Shown here: positions 1 to 9,075 of the stretch, piece after piece
How the letters are laid out: each line of letters begins with the position of its first letter
Numbering within the stretch: the stretch's first letter is position 1
Assembly: GCF_019457535.1 (NCBI RefSeq)
Contig: NZ_CP080417.1
Location: 992,001-1,056,000 of the forward strand
Length of the DNA: 64,000 bases
Direction of reading: 5' to 3'
Source of the DNA: Shewanella halotolerans
GTDB taxonomy: Bacteria; Pseudomonadota; Gammaproteobacteria; Enterobacterales; Shewanellaceae
Notes under the pieces: model-generated
The model's input: the letters and a program-made list of their open reading frames with translations, nothing else
Told to the model about the DNA's origin: nothing
Databases searched by the model: none
Program-made: the position numbers and the translations under genes

Positions 1-124
1 TTTAATAGTTAGTTTTTAGTACAAGGTTAAGGTTTTGAAAGGCAAGGTAATTTATACTATGCCGAAAATGGGCCACTTAGCTGGCCATCTTGATTAATCT
101 GGATGAGTAAAACATATCGCCGTT

Positions 125-1693
125 ATGGATAGAGATGCCCCTCAGGAAGCCAAGCTGACCTACGCTAAATATAAGAAGAGCATGCTCTATTCGCTGCTAC
201 TCCTGCTATTCCTGTCTGCCGTACTGGCAATTGTCTATCTGATGACTAGCAGCAATATCTCCCGCGAACGAGAGATGCGCCAATATGCCGAGCTTGGAAA
301 CATGCAGGCGAGCCTGCTGGCCGAGCTTAATATCGTCGGTACTGACCTGGCTTATTATGCTCACAGCGAACTGGCCGTCTCGACCCTGGAGGAGAAAGAT
401 CCTAAGGCCAAGCGCTATCTCACCTCGCTGATGTTCCAAATTGGTAATCTCTATAAACATTACGATCAGCTCCGCCTGCTCGATGATAAAGGCGATGAGG
501 TGATTCGTATCGACCAGCAGCGAGATAACAGCCTTCACCTGGTGCCGGACCAGGCCTTACAGAATAAGGCGGACCGTTACTATTTCCGTGAGCTTACCGG
601 GCTAAAACCCGAAGAGATCTACGCCTCGCCGTTCGATCTCAATGTGGAGCACGGTGAGGTGGAGCAGCCCCTCAAGCCCACCATACGTTTTGCCACGCCC
701 ATCTACAGCAAGGCGGGGGATTTTATCGGCGCCGGTGTGATCAACTATAAGGGTAACGATCTTTTGCAGATCATTGACGATCTGAATGTGCATGAAGGTG
801 ACAAGGTTTACCTGCTGAACGGCAAAGGTTTCTATCTCAAGGGAGAGCAGGCCGACAAGGAGTGGCGTTTCATGTTCCCCGAACGTGAGCAGCTGGGCTT
901 TGACAGTGACTACCCTACAGCCTGGCGTCGCATGCAGCAGTCGGAGCTGGGCAAGGTGGTGACCGACGATGGCGAGTACTATTTCAGCCGCTTCAAGTTG
1001 GCGCCCCATTCACTGTTTAACATAGTGGATAAGGAGAGCGCCTATCTGGTGATGTTCGTGCCCGAGAGTACGATTGAGGCCGCTCAGCAGAATCTCAACA
1101 AAAGCGCCATTTTTGCATTTTTGTTGGTGTCACCCATGTTTATCTTCCTGGCCTATAAATTGGCTGGCGCTCAGGTTGAGCAGCAACGCCTGTTTAGTCA
1201 GCTTACCTTCGATGCCCGCCACGATGCCCTGACTGGTCTGTATAACCGCAGCGCCATCATAGAGTATCTGGGTAAGAGCATCAGCCGCAGCCGACGCCAA
1301 AAGGCACAGCTGGCGGTGAGCTTCATCGACGTGAACGATCTGAAGAAGACCAATGATCTGCACGGTCATGAGGCGGGGGACGATCTACTCAAGGGCGTGG
1401 CTAGCGTGATCAACATGTCGATCCGTGACGGTGACTTTGCCGCCCGCATCGGTGGCGATGAGTTTCTTATCGTCTTCGTGGACTGCGACGGCAGCTGCGC
1501 CAACGAGATCATGGAGCGGATCCAGGCCGCCTATGGCGTCATGGGGCTTGGCAAGACGGGTAAGGAGTGGAGCCTGAGCTTCGGCTGCACTCAGCTGCTG
1601 CACGAGACCGATGATGTGGACAGTATCATAGAGCGGGCCGACAGCCTGATGTATGAACACAAGACGGGGCAGAAGAACCAGCTGCTGCCTTAA
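125..1693 (+). CDS. Membrane-anchored diguanylate cyclase (GGDEF) with periplasmic sensor
   Basis: Predicted to make cyclic di-GMP from two GTP at the inner membrane. A transmembrane helix lies near residues 20-40. It is followed by a roughly 285-residue periplasmic region that looks like a Cache-type sensor, then a second helper helix near 329-347, then a cytoplasmic GGDEF domain. The active-site motif GGDEF is intact at about residues 443-447. An inhibitory I-site, RDGD, lies five residues before it, so product inhibition is expected. No EAL domain is present. The ligand cannot be told from the sequence. The Shine-Dalgarno at this ATG is weak; a later ATG at 182, just before the first helix, is a possible alternative start. 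Confidence 0.9.
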   Translation: MDRDAPQEAKLTYAKYKKSMLYSLLLLLFLSAVLAIVYLMTSSNISREREMRQYAELGNMQASLLAELNIVGTDLAYYAHSELAVSTLEEKDPKAKRYLTSLMFQIGNLYKHYDQLRLLDDKGDEVIRIDQQRDNSLHLVPDQALQNKADRYYFRELTGLKPEEIYASPFDLNVEHGEVEQPLKPTIRFATPIYSKAGDFIGAGVINYKGNDLLQIIDDLNVHEGDKVYLLNGKGFYLKGEQADKEWRFMFPEREQLGFDSDYPTAWRRMQQSELGKVVTDDGEYYFSRFKLAPHSLFNIVDKESAYLVMFVPESTIEAAQQNLNKSAIFAFLLVSPMFIFLAYKLAGAQVEQQRLFSQLTFDARHDALTGLYNRSAIIEYLGKSISRSRRQKAQLAVSFIDVNDLKKTNDLHGHEAGDDLLKGVASVINMSIRDGDFAARIGGDEFLIVFVDCDGSCANEIMERIQAAYGVMGLGKTGKEWSLSFGCTQLLHETDDVDSIIERADSLMYEHKTGQKNQLLP

Positions 1694-1917
1694 TCCGCTC
1701 TCCCTAACGATTTCTCTAACTTGCTCTATTCTCTATTTTGATCTCTTGGGTGGCGCAGCTTCTTCGCCGCCCTGGTGGTTAATTCGGCTCATTTGGCCTT
1801 TTTCGGCAATTAACCCAAGACTAATGGGGCAAAAACACCGATAATTCCCCTCAATTGTCTCATTTTCAAATAAAGCATGCTGGCCCACGGGTACAGGCGC
1901 GCAGTGGAAACCACCCC

Positions 1918-4104
1918 ATGGAAATCAAAGTTAATTTTCTCGATAACCTAAGACTCGAAGCCAAGTTCGACGATTTTACCGTCACCGCCGATCAGCCGAT
2001 CCGCTACAAGGGTGATGGCTCGGCGCCTAGCCCCTTTGATTATTTCCTGGCGTCGTCGGCCTTGTGTGCGGCCTATTTCGTAAAGGTCTACTGTAAGGCG
2101 CGCGATATCTCGACCGACAACATTCGTCTGTCTCAGAACAATATCGTCGATCCGGAAGATCGCTATAACCAGATCTTCCAGATCCAGGTCGAGCTGCCCG
2201 ACGATATCTCAGACAAAGATCGCGAGGGGATCCTGCGCTCCATCGACCGTTGTACTGTGAAGAAGGTGGTACAGACAGGCCCAGAATTTAAGATTGAGAC
2301 GGTAGAAAACCTGGACGCCGATGCCAACGCCATGTTGATGGGTCAGCCAGGTGGCGACAGCAGCACCTATATTCTGGGTAAAGATCTGCCGCTTGAGCAG
2401 ACCATCGCCAACATGACGGAGATCCTGGCCGGACTCGGGATGAAGATAGAGATCTCCTCCTGGCGTAACATAGTGCCCAACGTCTGGTCGCTGCATATTC
2501 GTGATGCGGCCTCGCCCATGTGCTTCACCAATGGTAAAGGCGCGAGCAAGGAGAGCGCCCTCTGTTCGGCGCTGGGCGAGTTTATCGAGCGTCTGAACTG
2601 CAACTTCTTCTACAACGATCAGTTCTTCGGCCTGGATATCGCAAATAGCGAGTTTGTGCACTACCCCAACGAGAAGTGGTTCGCCCTCACCGATGATGAC
2701 TCGCTGCCTGAAGGCATGCTGGATGACTACAGCCTGGAGATCTATAACCCGGATGGCGAGCTGTGTGGCTCGCACCTGATCGATACCAACTCGGGCAATA
2801 TCGAGCGTGGCATCTGCACCATTCCTTACAAGCGTCGCTCGGACGGTGAGACCGTCTATTTCCCATCGAATCTGATTGAGAACCTGTTCCTCAGTAACGG
2901 CATGAGTGCGGGCAACAACCTGCAGGAGGCCGAGGTACAGTGTTTGTCGGAGATCTTCGAGCGCGCGGTGAAGCGTCAGATTATCGAGCAGGAGATAGTG
3001 CTACCCGACGTGCCTATGGCCGTGCTGGAGAAGTACCCTAGCATTCTTGCCGGTATCAAGGGACTCGAGGAGCAAGGCTTCCCTGTAGTAGTGAGAGATG
3101 CCTCCCTGGGCGGTCAATTCCCCGTGATGTGTGTGACCCTGATGAACCCTAAGACAGGCGGCGTGTTCGCCTCTTTCGGTGCGCACCCAAGCTTCGAGGT
3201 GGCGCTGGAGCGCAGCCTGACCGAGCTTTTGCAGGGCCGCAGCTTCGAGGGTCTTAACGATGTGCCTAAGCCGACCTTTAACAGCATGGCGGTGAGCGAG
3301 CCGGAGAACTTCGTCGAGCACTTTATCGACTCGACCGGGGTGATCTCCTGGCGCTTCTTCAGCAACAAGGCGGACTATGAGTTCTGCGAGTGGGACTTCT
3401 CTGGCACCAACGAGGAGGAGGCCAAGGGGCTGTTCGGCATCCTGGAAAGCCTGGGCAAGGAGGTCTATGTCGCCGAGTTTGAAGAGCTTGGCGCATCTGC
3501 CTGTCGCATCCTGGTGCCTGACTACTCTGAGGTTTATCCGGTGGACGACCTCATCTGGGACAACACCAACAAGGCGCTGGACTATCGTGAAGATATCCTC
3601 AACCTGCACAGACTGAGCGACGATGAGCTTGCCGATCTGGTCAATCGTCTGGAAGAGAGCCAACTGGATAACTACACGGATATCCGTACCCTGATCGGTA
3701 TCGTCTTCGACGAAAACACCGTCTGGGGACAGCTAACCATTATCGAGCTGAAGATCCTCATCTATCTGGCGTTGGGCGCCCACGAAGAGGCGCTGGAGCT
3801 GGTGGAAGACTTTTTGCAGTTCAACGACAACACGGTGCAGCGTGGCCTCTTCTACCAGGCGATGAGCGCGGTGCTCGAGGTGACTCTGGATGAGGAGCTC
3901 GAGCTTGAGGACTTTATCGGTAACTTTACCCGCATGTTTGGTGAAGAGGTGATGGCTCAGGTGGTTGGTTCGGTGAACGGCGAGGTGCGCTTCTCAGGCC
4001 TTACCGAGACCAGCATGGCACTGGAAGGGATAGAGCCACATCTGCGTCTCATCGAGAGCTACAAGAAGTTGCATCAGGCTCGTAAAATTAAAGCCGGACT
4101 TTAA
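1918..4104 (+). CDS. ycaO: OsmC-YcaO fusion protein
   Basis: An N-terminal OsmC-like domain (about residues 1-150) is fused to a YcaO domain and a helical TPR-like tail. The YcaO ATP-binding signatures are visible as SALGEFIER and EAEVQCLSEIFER, the ExxxQxxxExxER type. The C-terminus lacks the PxPxP ending of azoline-forming YcaO enzymes, so this is the non-azoline class. E. coli YcaO has been linked to ribosomal protein S12 beta-methylthiolation with RimO. The OsmC part suggests redox or peroxide chemistry, which is inference. I start at the ATG at 1918 rather than the TTG at 1855, because the OsmC fold begins immediately after it (MEIKVNFLDN). A strong terminator follows the gene. Confidence 0.88.
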   Translation: MEIKVNFLDNLRLEAKFDDFTVTADQPIRYKGDGSAPSPFDYFLASSALCAAYFVKVYCKARDISTDNIRLSQNNIVDPEDRYNQIFQIQVELPDDISDKDREGILRSIDRCTVKKVVQTGPEFKIETVENLDADANAMLMGQPGGDSSTYILGKDLPLEQTIANMTEILAGLGMKIEISSWRNIVPNVWSLHIRDAASPMCFTNGKGASKESALCSALGEFIERLNCNFFYNDQFFGLDIANSEFVHYPNEKWFALTDDDSLPEGMLDDYSLEIYNPDGELCGSHLIDTNSGNIERGICTIPYKRRSDGETVYFPSNLIENLFLSNGMSAGNNLQEAEVQCLSEIFERAVKRQIIEQEIVLPDVPMAVLEKYPSILAGIKGLEEQGFPVVVRDASLGGQFPVMCVTLMNPKTGGVFASFGAHPSFEVALERSLTELLQGRSFEGLNDVPKPTFNSMAVSEPENFVEHFIDSTGVISWRFFSNKADYEFCEWDFSGTNEEEAKGLFGILESLGKEVYVAEFEELGASACRILVPDYSEVYPVDDLIWDNTNKALDYREDILNLHRLSDDELADLVNRLEESQLDNYTDIRTLIGIVFDENTVWGQLTIIELKILIYLALGAHEEALELVEDFLQFNDNTVQRGLFYQAMSAVLEVTLDEELELEDFIGNFTRMFGEEVMAQVVGSVNGEVRFSGLTETSMALEGIEPHLRLIESYKKLHQARKIKAGL

Positions 4105-4136
4105 TCTTTAGTACTGTGCGTTACAGATAGCGAGTT

Positions 4137-4166
4137 AAAAAAGCGAGCCTTGGTGCTCGCTTTTTT
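4137..4166 (+). terminator. Rho-independent terminator after ycaO
   Basis: An A-run, a GCGAGC/GCTCGC stem with a 6-nt loop and six Ts. It could act in both directions, between ycaO and the convergent small gene at 4242-4727. Confidence 0.85.
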
Positions 4167-4167
4167 G

Positions 4168-4223
4168 TGCTTGCTGTTTGGTGCTCGCTTTTGGGTGCTT
4201 GCTGTTTGGTGCTCGCTTTTGGG
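4168..4223. repeat. Tandem repeat: two 28-bp units, each two 14-bp halves
   Basis: Two exact 28-bp copies occur at 4168-4195 and 4196-4223. Each is built from two similar 14-bp halves (TGCTTGCTGTTTGG and TGCTCGCTTTTGGG). The second half resembles the 3' arm of the adjacent terminator, so the array may have grown by slippage from it. A degenerate continuation rich in GGTTAGCC runs into the stop codon of the next gene at 4242. Confidence 0.85.
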
Positions 4224-4241
4224 TGTCGGTTAGCCGAGTGG

Positions 4242-4727
4242 TTAGCCGTTAGCCTTGGCGCAGGCGGCTGCCTTTTGCTGCTGCACCTCTGGGCTCTTGT
4301 CTTGCATCGCCTTGAGGATCAACTCGTTACAGCGTTTCTGCGCTCTTTGCTGCTCGCTGCGCAAGCTTGGCTCGCCTATGTGGGCGATCATCGGCTTATA
4401 GCTGAGGGAGGCGTTACAGTACATGGTCGACAGGCGTCTGCCGTGCGGATTGAGATCGTCACGCCTGGAGAGCTGCTGACATAGACTGGTAAACATGCGC
4501 TTGGCCTTGCGGGTGCAGTAGGCATATTGGGTGACGTCTTGTTTGATGTCGGCGCAGACGCTCTGATCCCGGATTCGCCACAGCTGATGTTGAAAGCCGA
4601 TGGCCGTGTCTTCATACACCAGACGCTGGCTGACAAGGCGGGTGTTGGCGGCATCTTCATAGCTGGCGACAATGTTGCTGCTGACCATTTCCAGATAGGC
4701 GGCAAACAGCTGGGAGATAGGGTCCAT
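4242..4727 (-). CDS. Conserved-looking protein of unknown function
   Basis: A 161-residue, largely helical cytoplasmic protein with five to six scattered cysteines and an Ala/Gln/Lys-rich C-terminus. There is no signal peptide, membrane helix or motif I recognise. A good AAGGA Shine-Dalgarno lies about 7 nt before the ATG, and codon use matches the neighbours, so I take it as a real gene. It converges on ycaO across a bidirectional terminator and a 14-bp repeat array that reaches its stop codon. No function can be assigned. Confidence 0.7.
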   Translation of the reverse strand: MDPISQLFAAYLEMVSSNIVASYEDAANTRLVSQRLVYEDTAIGFQHQLWRIRDQSVCADIKQDVTQYAYCTRKAKRMFTSLCQQLSRRDDLNPHGRRLSTMYCNASLSYKPMIAHIGEPSLRSEQQRAQKRCNELILKAMQDKSPEVQQQKAAACAKANG

Positions 4728-4912
4728 GACTCGTCCTTAAGTGGTTAACCTTAGCCATTTCCTTGCTAAGGGCTTTTGTGATCAGATACTTGGCCTATGA
4801 ATTAGGCGGCGACATTTTAAGCGATTTAGCGCCTCAGGGCTAGTGATTAGCCACAGGATTAAGCATTTGCATCTACACTTTGGGCAAGTATCTGCTTTGC
4901 CGGGAGTCAGCT

Positions 4913-6295
4913 ATGTCAATCAAAGCTTTGCGATTAAAAGCTATGCAATTAAAAGCCACGCCATTAAAAGCCATGCCATTAAAAGCCAAGCGACTACAAG
5001 CCTGTGCTGTGTTGGGAACGAGCCTGAGCTTCGCCGCTATGGCGGCGCCCTATAACGCCATCAATGAGTCGATAGACGATGGTTTTGTCGAGGCCGGAGA
5101 TATATTGGTGATTGCCATTCCGGCGACCGGATACCTGGCGTCCTGGCTCTATGATGACTTCGAGGGGGCTAAACAGCTGACCTTCTCTGTGCTGACGACA
5201 CAACTGATTGTCGAGGCCACCAAGAGCACTGTGGGGCGCTATCGACCCAACTCAAATGTGGCGGGTGGAAGTTATAAGTCTTTTCCCTCTGGCCATTCCG
5301 CCGGGGCCTTCTCTGGCGCCGCCTTTCTGCAGTCGCGATATGGCAGCAGCTGGGGGATCCCCGCCTATCTGGGGGCCGGTGTAGTGGCCGCCAGTCGGGT
5401 GCATGGCAGACGGCACTACGCCGATGATGTGCTCGGTGGTGCGGGCATTGCCATCCTTGTGAACCAGTATTTCGTCGAGCGCTACGATAACCAAGGTTTG
5501 GCGGTGTCCCTCTTTCCCAATGATGAAGGTGGGCTGCAATTTAATCTCTCTATGCCCCTGGATGGGCCCCTGAATGGCCGAGCTGGCCCGCGCGCGGAGA
5601 AGCGTGCTCAGCCTGCGGTTCATGGCCCCAAGCGTCACCGCTTTGCCGTTAATCTCGGCTTTAACATGACAGATTCTCTGGGTATGGCAGGGGCGAAAGA
5701 TCTGCTGCCAGATAGTCAGCTGGTGGACGAACATCAGCCGTTTTCCTATCTCATGTACGAGTACTTAGACTCGAGTGAGACCTCGCTACAACTCGAACTT
5801 TCGCCCAACGAGACACGCCTGTTTGGCACCCTCTCGGGGGAGTTCGAGCTGGATGGTAAGCAGTATCAGGATGGTGACTCCCTCTATCTGGCTTTTAAGC
5901 AGTGGAGCCTGGGGTCGCAATATTTCTATCGTTTCGCGCCTCAGGGGGATTGGCACTTCAAGTTAGGTGGCGGTCTCTACGCCTATTGGGTCGAGCTGGA
6001 GGTGGACTATCTGACCGGCGGTCAGTATGCCGATGAGGGTAGCCTGGAGGTCATGCCCTCTATCGAAGGGCGAACCCGTTATCATATCGGTGGAGGGCTG
6101 TCGGCCGATGCCATGGGACGTTTTCAGGCCTGGTCCGGTAATCAACTGGTCGCAGCGGAAGCCGGGCTAAGCTATGCCTTGGGAGAGGAGTGGGTGATGG
6201 GACTCAAGTATGCCTACTCAGAGGCCAAATGGGATGCGCTTAACATGGAGTATCAGACGGACTCCATAGTGCTTACTGTCGAGAACCGCTTTTAG
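4913..6295 (+). CDS. Exported PAP2-family phosphatase with C-terminal outer-membrane-like domain
   Basis: All three signatures of the PAP2 phosphatase superfamily are present: KSTVGRYRP (Kx6RP), PSGHSAG, and SRVHGRRHYADD (SRx5Hx3D). It should therefore hydrolyse a phosphate ester, probably a lipid phosphate, outside the cytoplasm. A signal peptide ends near ...SFAAMAAP. After the catalytic domain come about 240 residues of alternating beta-like sequence ending in a terminal Phe (VENRF), as in outer-membrane beta-barrels. I start at 4913 because GGGAG lies 7 nt upstream. The n-region is an in-frame 15-bp tandem repeat that encodes a K-A-x-x-L pentapeptide series. The substrate is unknown. Confidence 0.82.
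   Translation: MSIKALRLKAMQLKATPLKAMPLKAKRLQACAVLGTSLSFAAMAAPYNAINESIDDGFVEAGDILVIAIPATGYLASWLYDDFEGAKQLTFSVLTTQLIVEATKSTVGRYRPNSNVAGGSYKSFPSGHSAGAFSGAAFLQSRYGSSWGIPAYLGAGVVAASRVHGRRHYADDVLGGAGIAILVNQYFVERYDNQGLAVSLFPNDEGGLQFNLSMPLDGPLNGRAGPRAEKRAQPAVHGPKRHRFAVNLGFNMTDSLGMAGAKDLLPDSQLVDEHQPFSYLMYEYLDSSETSLQLELSPNETRLFGTLSGEFELDGKQYQDGDSLYLAFKQWSLGSQYFYRFAPQGDWHFKLGGGLYAYWVELEVDYLTGGQYADEGSLEVMPSIEGRTRYHIGGGLSADAMGRFQAWSGNQLVAAEAGLSYALGEEWVMGLKYAYSEAKWDALNMEYQTDSIVLTVENRF
4922..4996 (+). repeat. Five in-frame 15-bp repeats inside a signal-peptide region
   Basis: Five tandem units of consensus AAAGCYNNGCNATTA encode KALRL, KAMQL, KATPL, KAMPL and KAKRL at the extreme N-terminus of the PAP2 protein. 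The period is a multiple of three, so copy-number change would lengthen the basic n-region without a frameshift. Confidence 0.9.
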
Positions 6296-6531
6296 CCAGC
6301 TATACGCAGATGGCGGCCGATTTGAACCAGAACGCAAGGTTTTATGCTCGTCTGTTTAGGGGGGGCAACTCGCAGTGTGGATGAAGTTTCAATCTCGCAA
6401 GCCTTGTTGGTAGAAGCTGTTTGGTCTGGGAAAGCCTGGGGCTATGGGTTCACATCTTGGGCCACTCAGGGTAGAGTACGCGACATTGAGTAAGGCCCGT
6501 TTGCGGGCGGATGAAGATGAGAAGCAAAGTC

Positions 6532-6777
6532 ATGAGTGATGATAAAACGGTTATCGACAACCTGGATGATCTTGCCAGCTTCTTGCTGGCGGTAGAAAAC
6601 GGCGGCCTGGGACTGGAAGGGGTCGAAGGGGTTGGGATGGCGACCAATAACGCCGATGGCCGCCATTTTGTGGCCGTGTTCGACAAGAATCACAAGCTCC
6701 TGCATGCCCGTTGGATCACAGATGAAGTGTTCGAGCAGGGCAAAGAGATGGTGCGTCACGGCGTCTCTAAGCACTGA
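6532..6777 (+). CDS. Small protein of unknown function
   Basis: An 81-residue acidic cytoplasmic protein beginning MSDDKTVIDN. An in-frame ATG at 6511 would add seven residues; the choice is uncertain because neither start has a strong Shine-Dalgarno. The fold looks alpha/beta, with no motif I recognise. A clean terminator follows directly, which supports a real monocistronic gene. The 235 bases upstream hold no other gene. Confidence 0.6.
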   Translation: MSDDKTVIDNLDDLASFLLAVENGGLGLEGVEGVGMATNNADGRHFVAVFDKNHKLLHARWITDEVFEQGKEMVRHGVSKH

Positions 6778-6793
6778 GACCTTGCGAAACACT

Positions 6794-6828
6794 AAAAGCC
6801 CAAGGCCTAACGCCCTGGGCTTTTTTAT
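6794..6828 (+). terminator. Rho-independent terminator
   Basis: An AAAAGCCCA...TGGGCTTTTTT hairpin with a T-run lies 17 bp after the stop codon of the small gene. Confidence 0.85.
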
Positions 6829-7012
6829 TTAGGCTATGATGCGACACGCTTGTCTAGTTGCTCAGCTCGAGTCACAGCATTAAGCATCAACATAGGTTAG
6901 AGTGCTAGGCCATTGATTTAGGAGCTATGACTTGAAGCCAATGACTAGGGCCATTAACTCAAGAGCATGAATCCTAAAGCCGGGTCGATTAGAACATGAA
7001 GAGGGAGAAGTT

Positions 7013-7483
7013 ATGCAGCGCGCGGAAGATTTCATCAATGCATTGCAGTTAGAGCAACATGTGGAAGGAGGCTATTATCGCTCCACCTACCGGGCGGAAG
7101 AGGCCTTCGATGACAGGCGTCAGCTGTGGACCAGTATCTATTTCCTGCTGCGCACCGGCGAGGTGTCCCATTTTCATCGCCTGACCGCCGACGAGATGTG
7201 GTATTTCCATGGCGGCGAGCCACTGACCATCTATATGATCGACGGGGAGGGTGAGCTGACTACGGCTGAGCTGGGGCTGGACGTGGCCGCAGGTCAACGG
7301 CCGCAGTTTCTGGTGCCTAAAGGCTGTATCTTCGGCTCGGCCATGAATAACCCGGGCTTTTCTCTGGTGGGCTGCATGGTGTCGCCTGGTTTTACCTTCG
7401 AGGACTTCGAGCTGTTCGAGCGCCAGCCGCTGCTGGACACCTATCCACAGCATAAGGCGATTATCGAGCGTCTGACCCGTTAA
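7013..7483 (+). CDS. Cupin superfamily protein (DUF985/Cupin_5)
   Basis: A 156-residue single-domain beta-barrel protein. The N-terminal EGGYYRSTYR, the SHFHRLTADEMWYFHGGEP block and the late LVGCMVSPGF region match the DUF985 cupin family. The histidines in SHFHR and WYFHGG could line the cupin pocket, but metal binding is not shown. A GAGGGAGAAG Shine-Dalgarno sits directly before the ATG. It appears monocistronic. Members of this family have no agreed function. Confidence 0.85.
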   Translation: MQRAEDFINALQLEQHVEGGYYRSTYRAEEAFDDRRQLWTSIYFLLRTGEVSHFHRLTADEMWYFHGGEPLTIYMIDGEGELTTAELGLDVAAGQRPQFLVPKGCIFGSAMNNPGFSLVGCMVSPGFTFEDFELFERQPLLDTYPQHKAIIERLTR

Positions 7484-7581
7484 CCCTTTGGGCGGCGTTT
7501 GCAGATGATTTTTACGGCGTCACCGCCTAGGAACGTCTGCCAAAACAAACGGTAAAGTTACAAAGTCCCTTAAGAAAGAAT

Positions 7582-7613
7582 AAAAAAGGGCGGCCCAAAT
7601 AGGCCGCCCCTTT
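7582..7613 (-). terminator. Rho-independent terminator for the PLD-like gene
   Basis: A GGGCGGCC/GGCCGCCC stem (perfect 8 bp), followed on the minus strand by CCCTTTTTTATT, just past the stop of the minus-strand gene at 7630. Confidence 0.85.
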
Positions 7614-7629
7614 ATGTTTTAGCGAGTGA

Positions 7630-9075
7630 CTACTTGCTCTGCCACTGAACGATATAGTCTTTCAGATCTATCATAGCGGCGTTACCCACGTAAGACACTG
7701 CGGCCAGGGCATCCATGTCGGCAATCGGCCTGGCGGCGATGATATTGTTGGCGGCTGTCTTGTTCATAGCCGCGTCGATATCCAGCTCGGTCAGGGTCGC
7801 GTTGTTGACGATATCCAGTACCACACCCACTTCGCTGGCGCTAAAGAAGACGCCTTCCCAGGTGCCTTCCTGATAGGCGGGCTTGGCACAATCTGTGCCA
7901 TTGCCAGCTACGCAATAGGTGTAGCTGAAGTGTCCCTCAAACTCGGCGGCGGTTTCACTGTCGTGGATAACCACTATGTTTTCGTCGTTACCAAAGGCCG
8001 CGGCGCCACTGATATTGTGGGATCCTGTCAGTACCATATCGTCGATAATCATGTACTTATGATGGAACTTATCGCCACCATTTAACTTGGCTACACGCAC
8101 ATCGGCAGGGTTTTCCCAGATGTTGTTGGCGGCGCCAGTGTAGCTGTCCACCTCTATCTGACCTGAGGTATTAGGCTTCTCTATGCCCAACATATCCTGA
8201 AATTCAGAGTAGTAGCGAGAGAAGAAAGACGCATCGCCAAGGCCCTGTACCTCGACGCCGGCATCGTGTCTCAGCTCCATCTCATCGGCTACATCCTGGG
8301 CGCTAATAACAAACTGCGCCAGATGAATGCGATACTGGGCGTTACGAATATATTGCTGCATGTTGTACAGAGTCGAGCCTACGTAGACGCTTGGCGACTG
8401 CGGGGTGAACTGCACATCGATGCGGATATTGTCGTTGTTGGTGTAGACGGTCTCCAGCTGGTGATCAGGCTTACCCAGGCCAAAGAGTGAGTCTTTGGCG
8501 CCGCCCTGACCGTCACCCCACATCAGGTTGAACTGGTGGGTGTAGACACTTGCTAGCTGGTTAGAGTCGATGATAACGATATGGTTATCATTGCCTTCGC
8601 TGATCAGGTTTCCCAGGGCATCCAGGTCGCCATGCACGCCGGACTGACTAAAGTTGGTGCTGCCGGTGAGCACCTTCTTGCCGTCGACGACAATGAATTT
8701 GTTGTGCTGGATCTTGGAGCCTGCGCTACCGTTTTCGGTATCGTCGATCCAGGGGACGCCGCCTTGATTTAAGATGGCGATGGCCTGGTCATTCTCGCCG
8801 GCGATATTGTCTTCGTCGGTGACAAACTTCACATCGACGCCGCGTTGTTTGGCGGCCACCATGGCGTTGGCGATACCGGGCAGGTCGAGATCATAGATTG
8901 CCATATACAAGGTGCTATTGGCGGAATCGATAAGCTGGATAATTTTCTGTTCAAGGTCGGCTTGAACGGCCGGTGGATTGACCACGTGATTAAAGTAAAC
9001 TTCAACATCATCGGCATAGCTCATTGACGACGCTAGCGATAACAACAACCCCATACTCAGTTTATTAATTTTCAT
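7630..9075 (-). CDS. Secreted phospholipase D-fold protein with C-terminal helix-hairpin-helix-like tail
   Basis: A signal peptide ends at ...SMSYA-DD. Two PLD catalytic repeats follow: HNKFIVVDGKKVLTGSTN from H124, and HHKYMIIDDMVLTGSHN from H338. Together they form one phosphodiesterase active site. The fold serves both phospholipases and nucleases. Residues about 430-475 (NNIIAARPIADMDALAAV and on) resemble the tandem helix-hairpin-helix DNA-binding segment of ComEA-like proteins, which favours a secreted nuclease; this is inference. A terminator follows. The upstream region is a long AT-rich gap. Substrate choice between lipid and DNA is unresolved. Confidence 0.82.
   Translation of the reverse strand: MKINKLSMGLLLSLASSMSYADDVEVYFNHVVNPPAVQADLEQKIIQLIDSANSTLYMAIYDLDLPGIANAMVAAKQRGVDVKFVTDEDNIAGENDQAIAILNQGGVPWIDDTENGSAGSKIQHNKFIVVDGKKVLTGSTNFSQSGVHGDLDALGNLISEGNDNHIVIIDSNQLASVYTHQFNLMWGDGQGGAKDSLFGLGKPDHQLETVYTNNDNIRIDVQFTPQSPSVYVGSTLYNMQQYIRNAQYRIHLAQFVISAQDVADEMELRHDAGVEVQGLGDASFFSRYYSEFQDMLGIEKPNTSGQIEVDSYTGAANNIWENPADVRVAKLNGGDKFHHKYMIIDDMVLTGSHNISGAAAFGNDENIVVIHDSETAAEFEGHFSYTYCVAGNGTDCAKPAYQEGTWEGVFFSASEVGVVLDIVNNATLTELDIDAAMNKTAANNIIAARPIADMDALAAVSYVGNAAMIDLKDYIVQWQSK

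Noticed and set aside
4228..4252. tRNA-like GCCGAGTGGTT sequence
   Set aside because: It resembles the D-arm of a leucine or serine tRNA, but no acceptor, anticodon or T-arm can be found around it. It is part of the degenerate tandem repeat.
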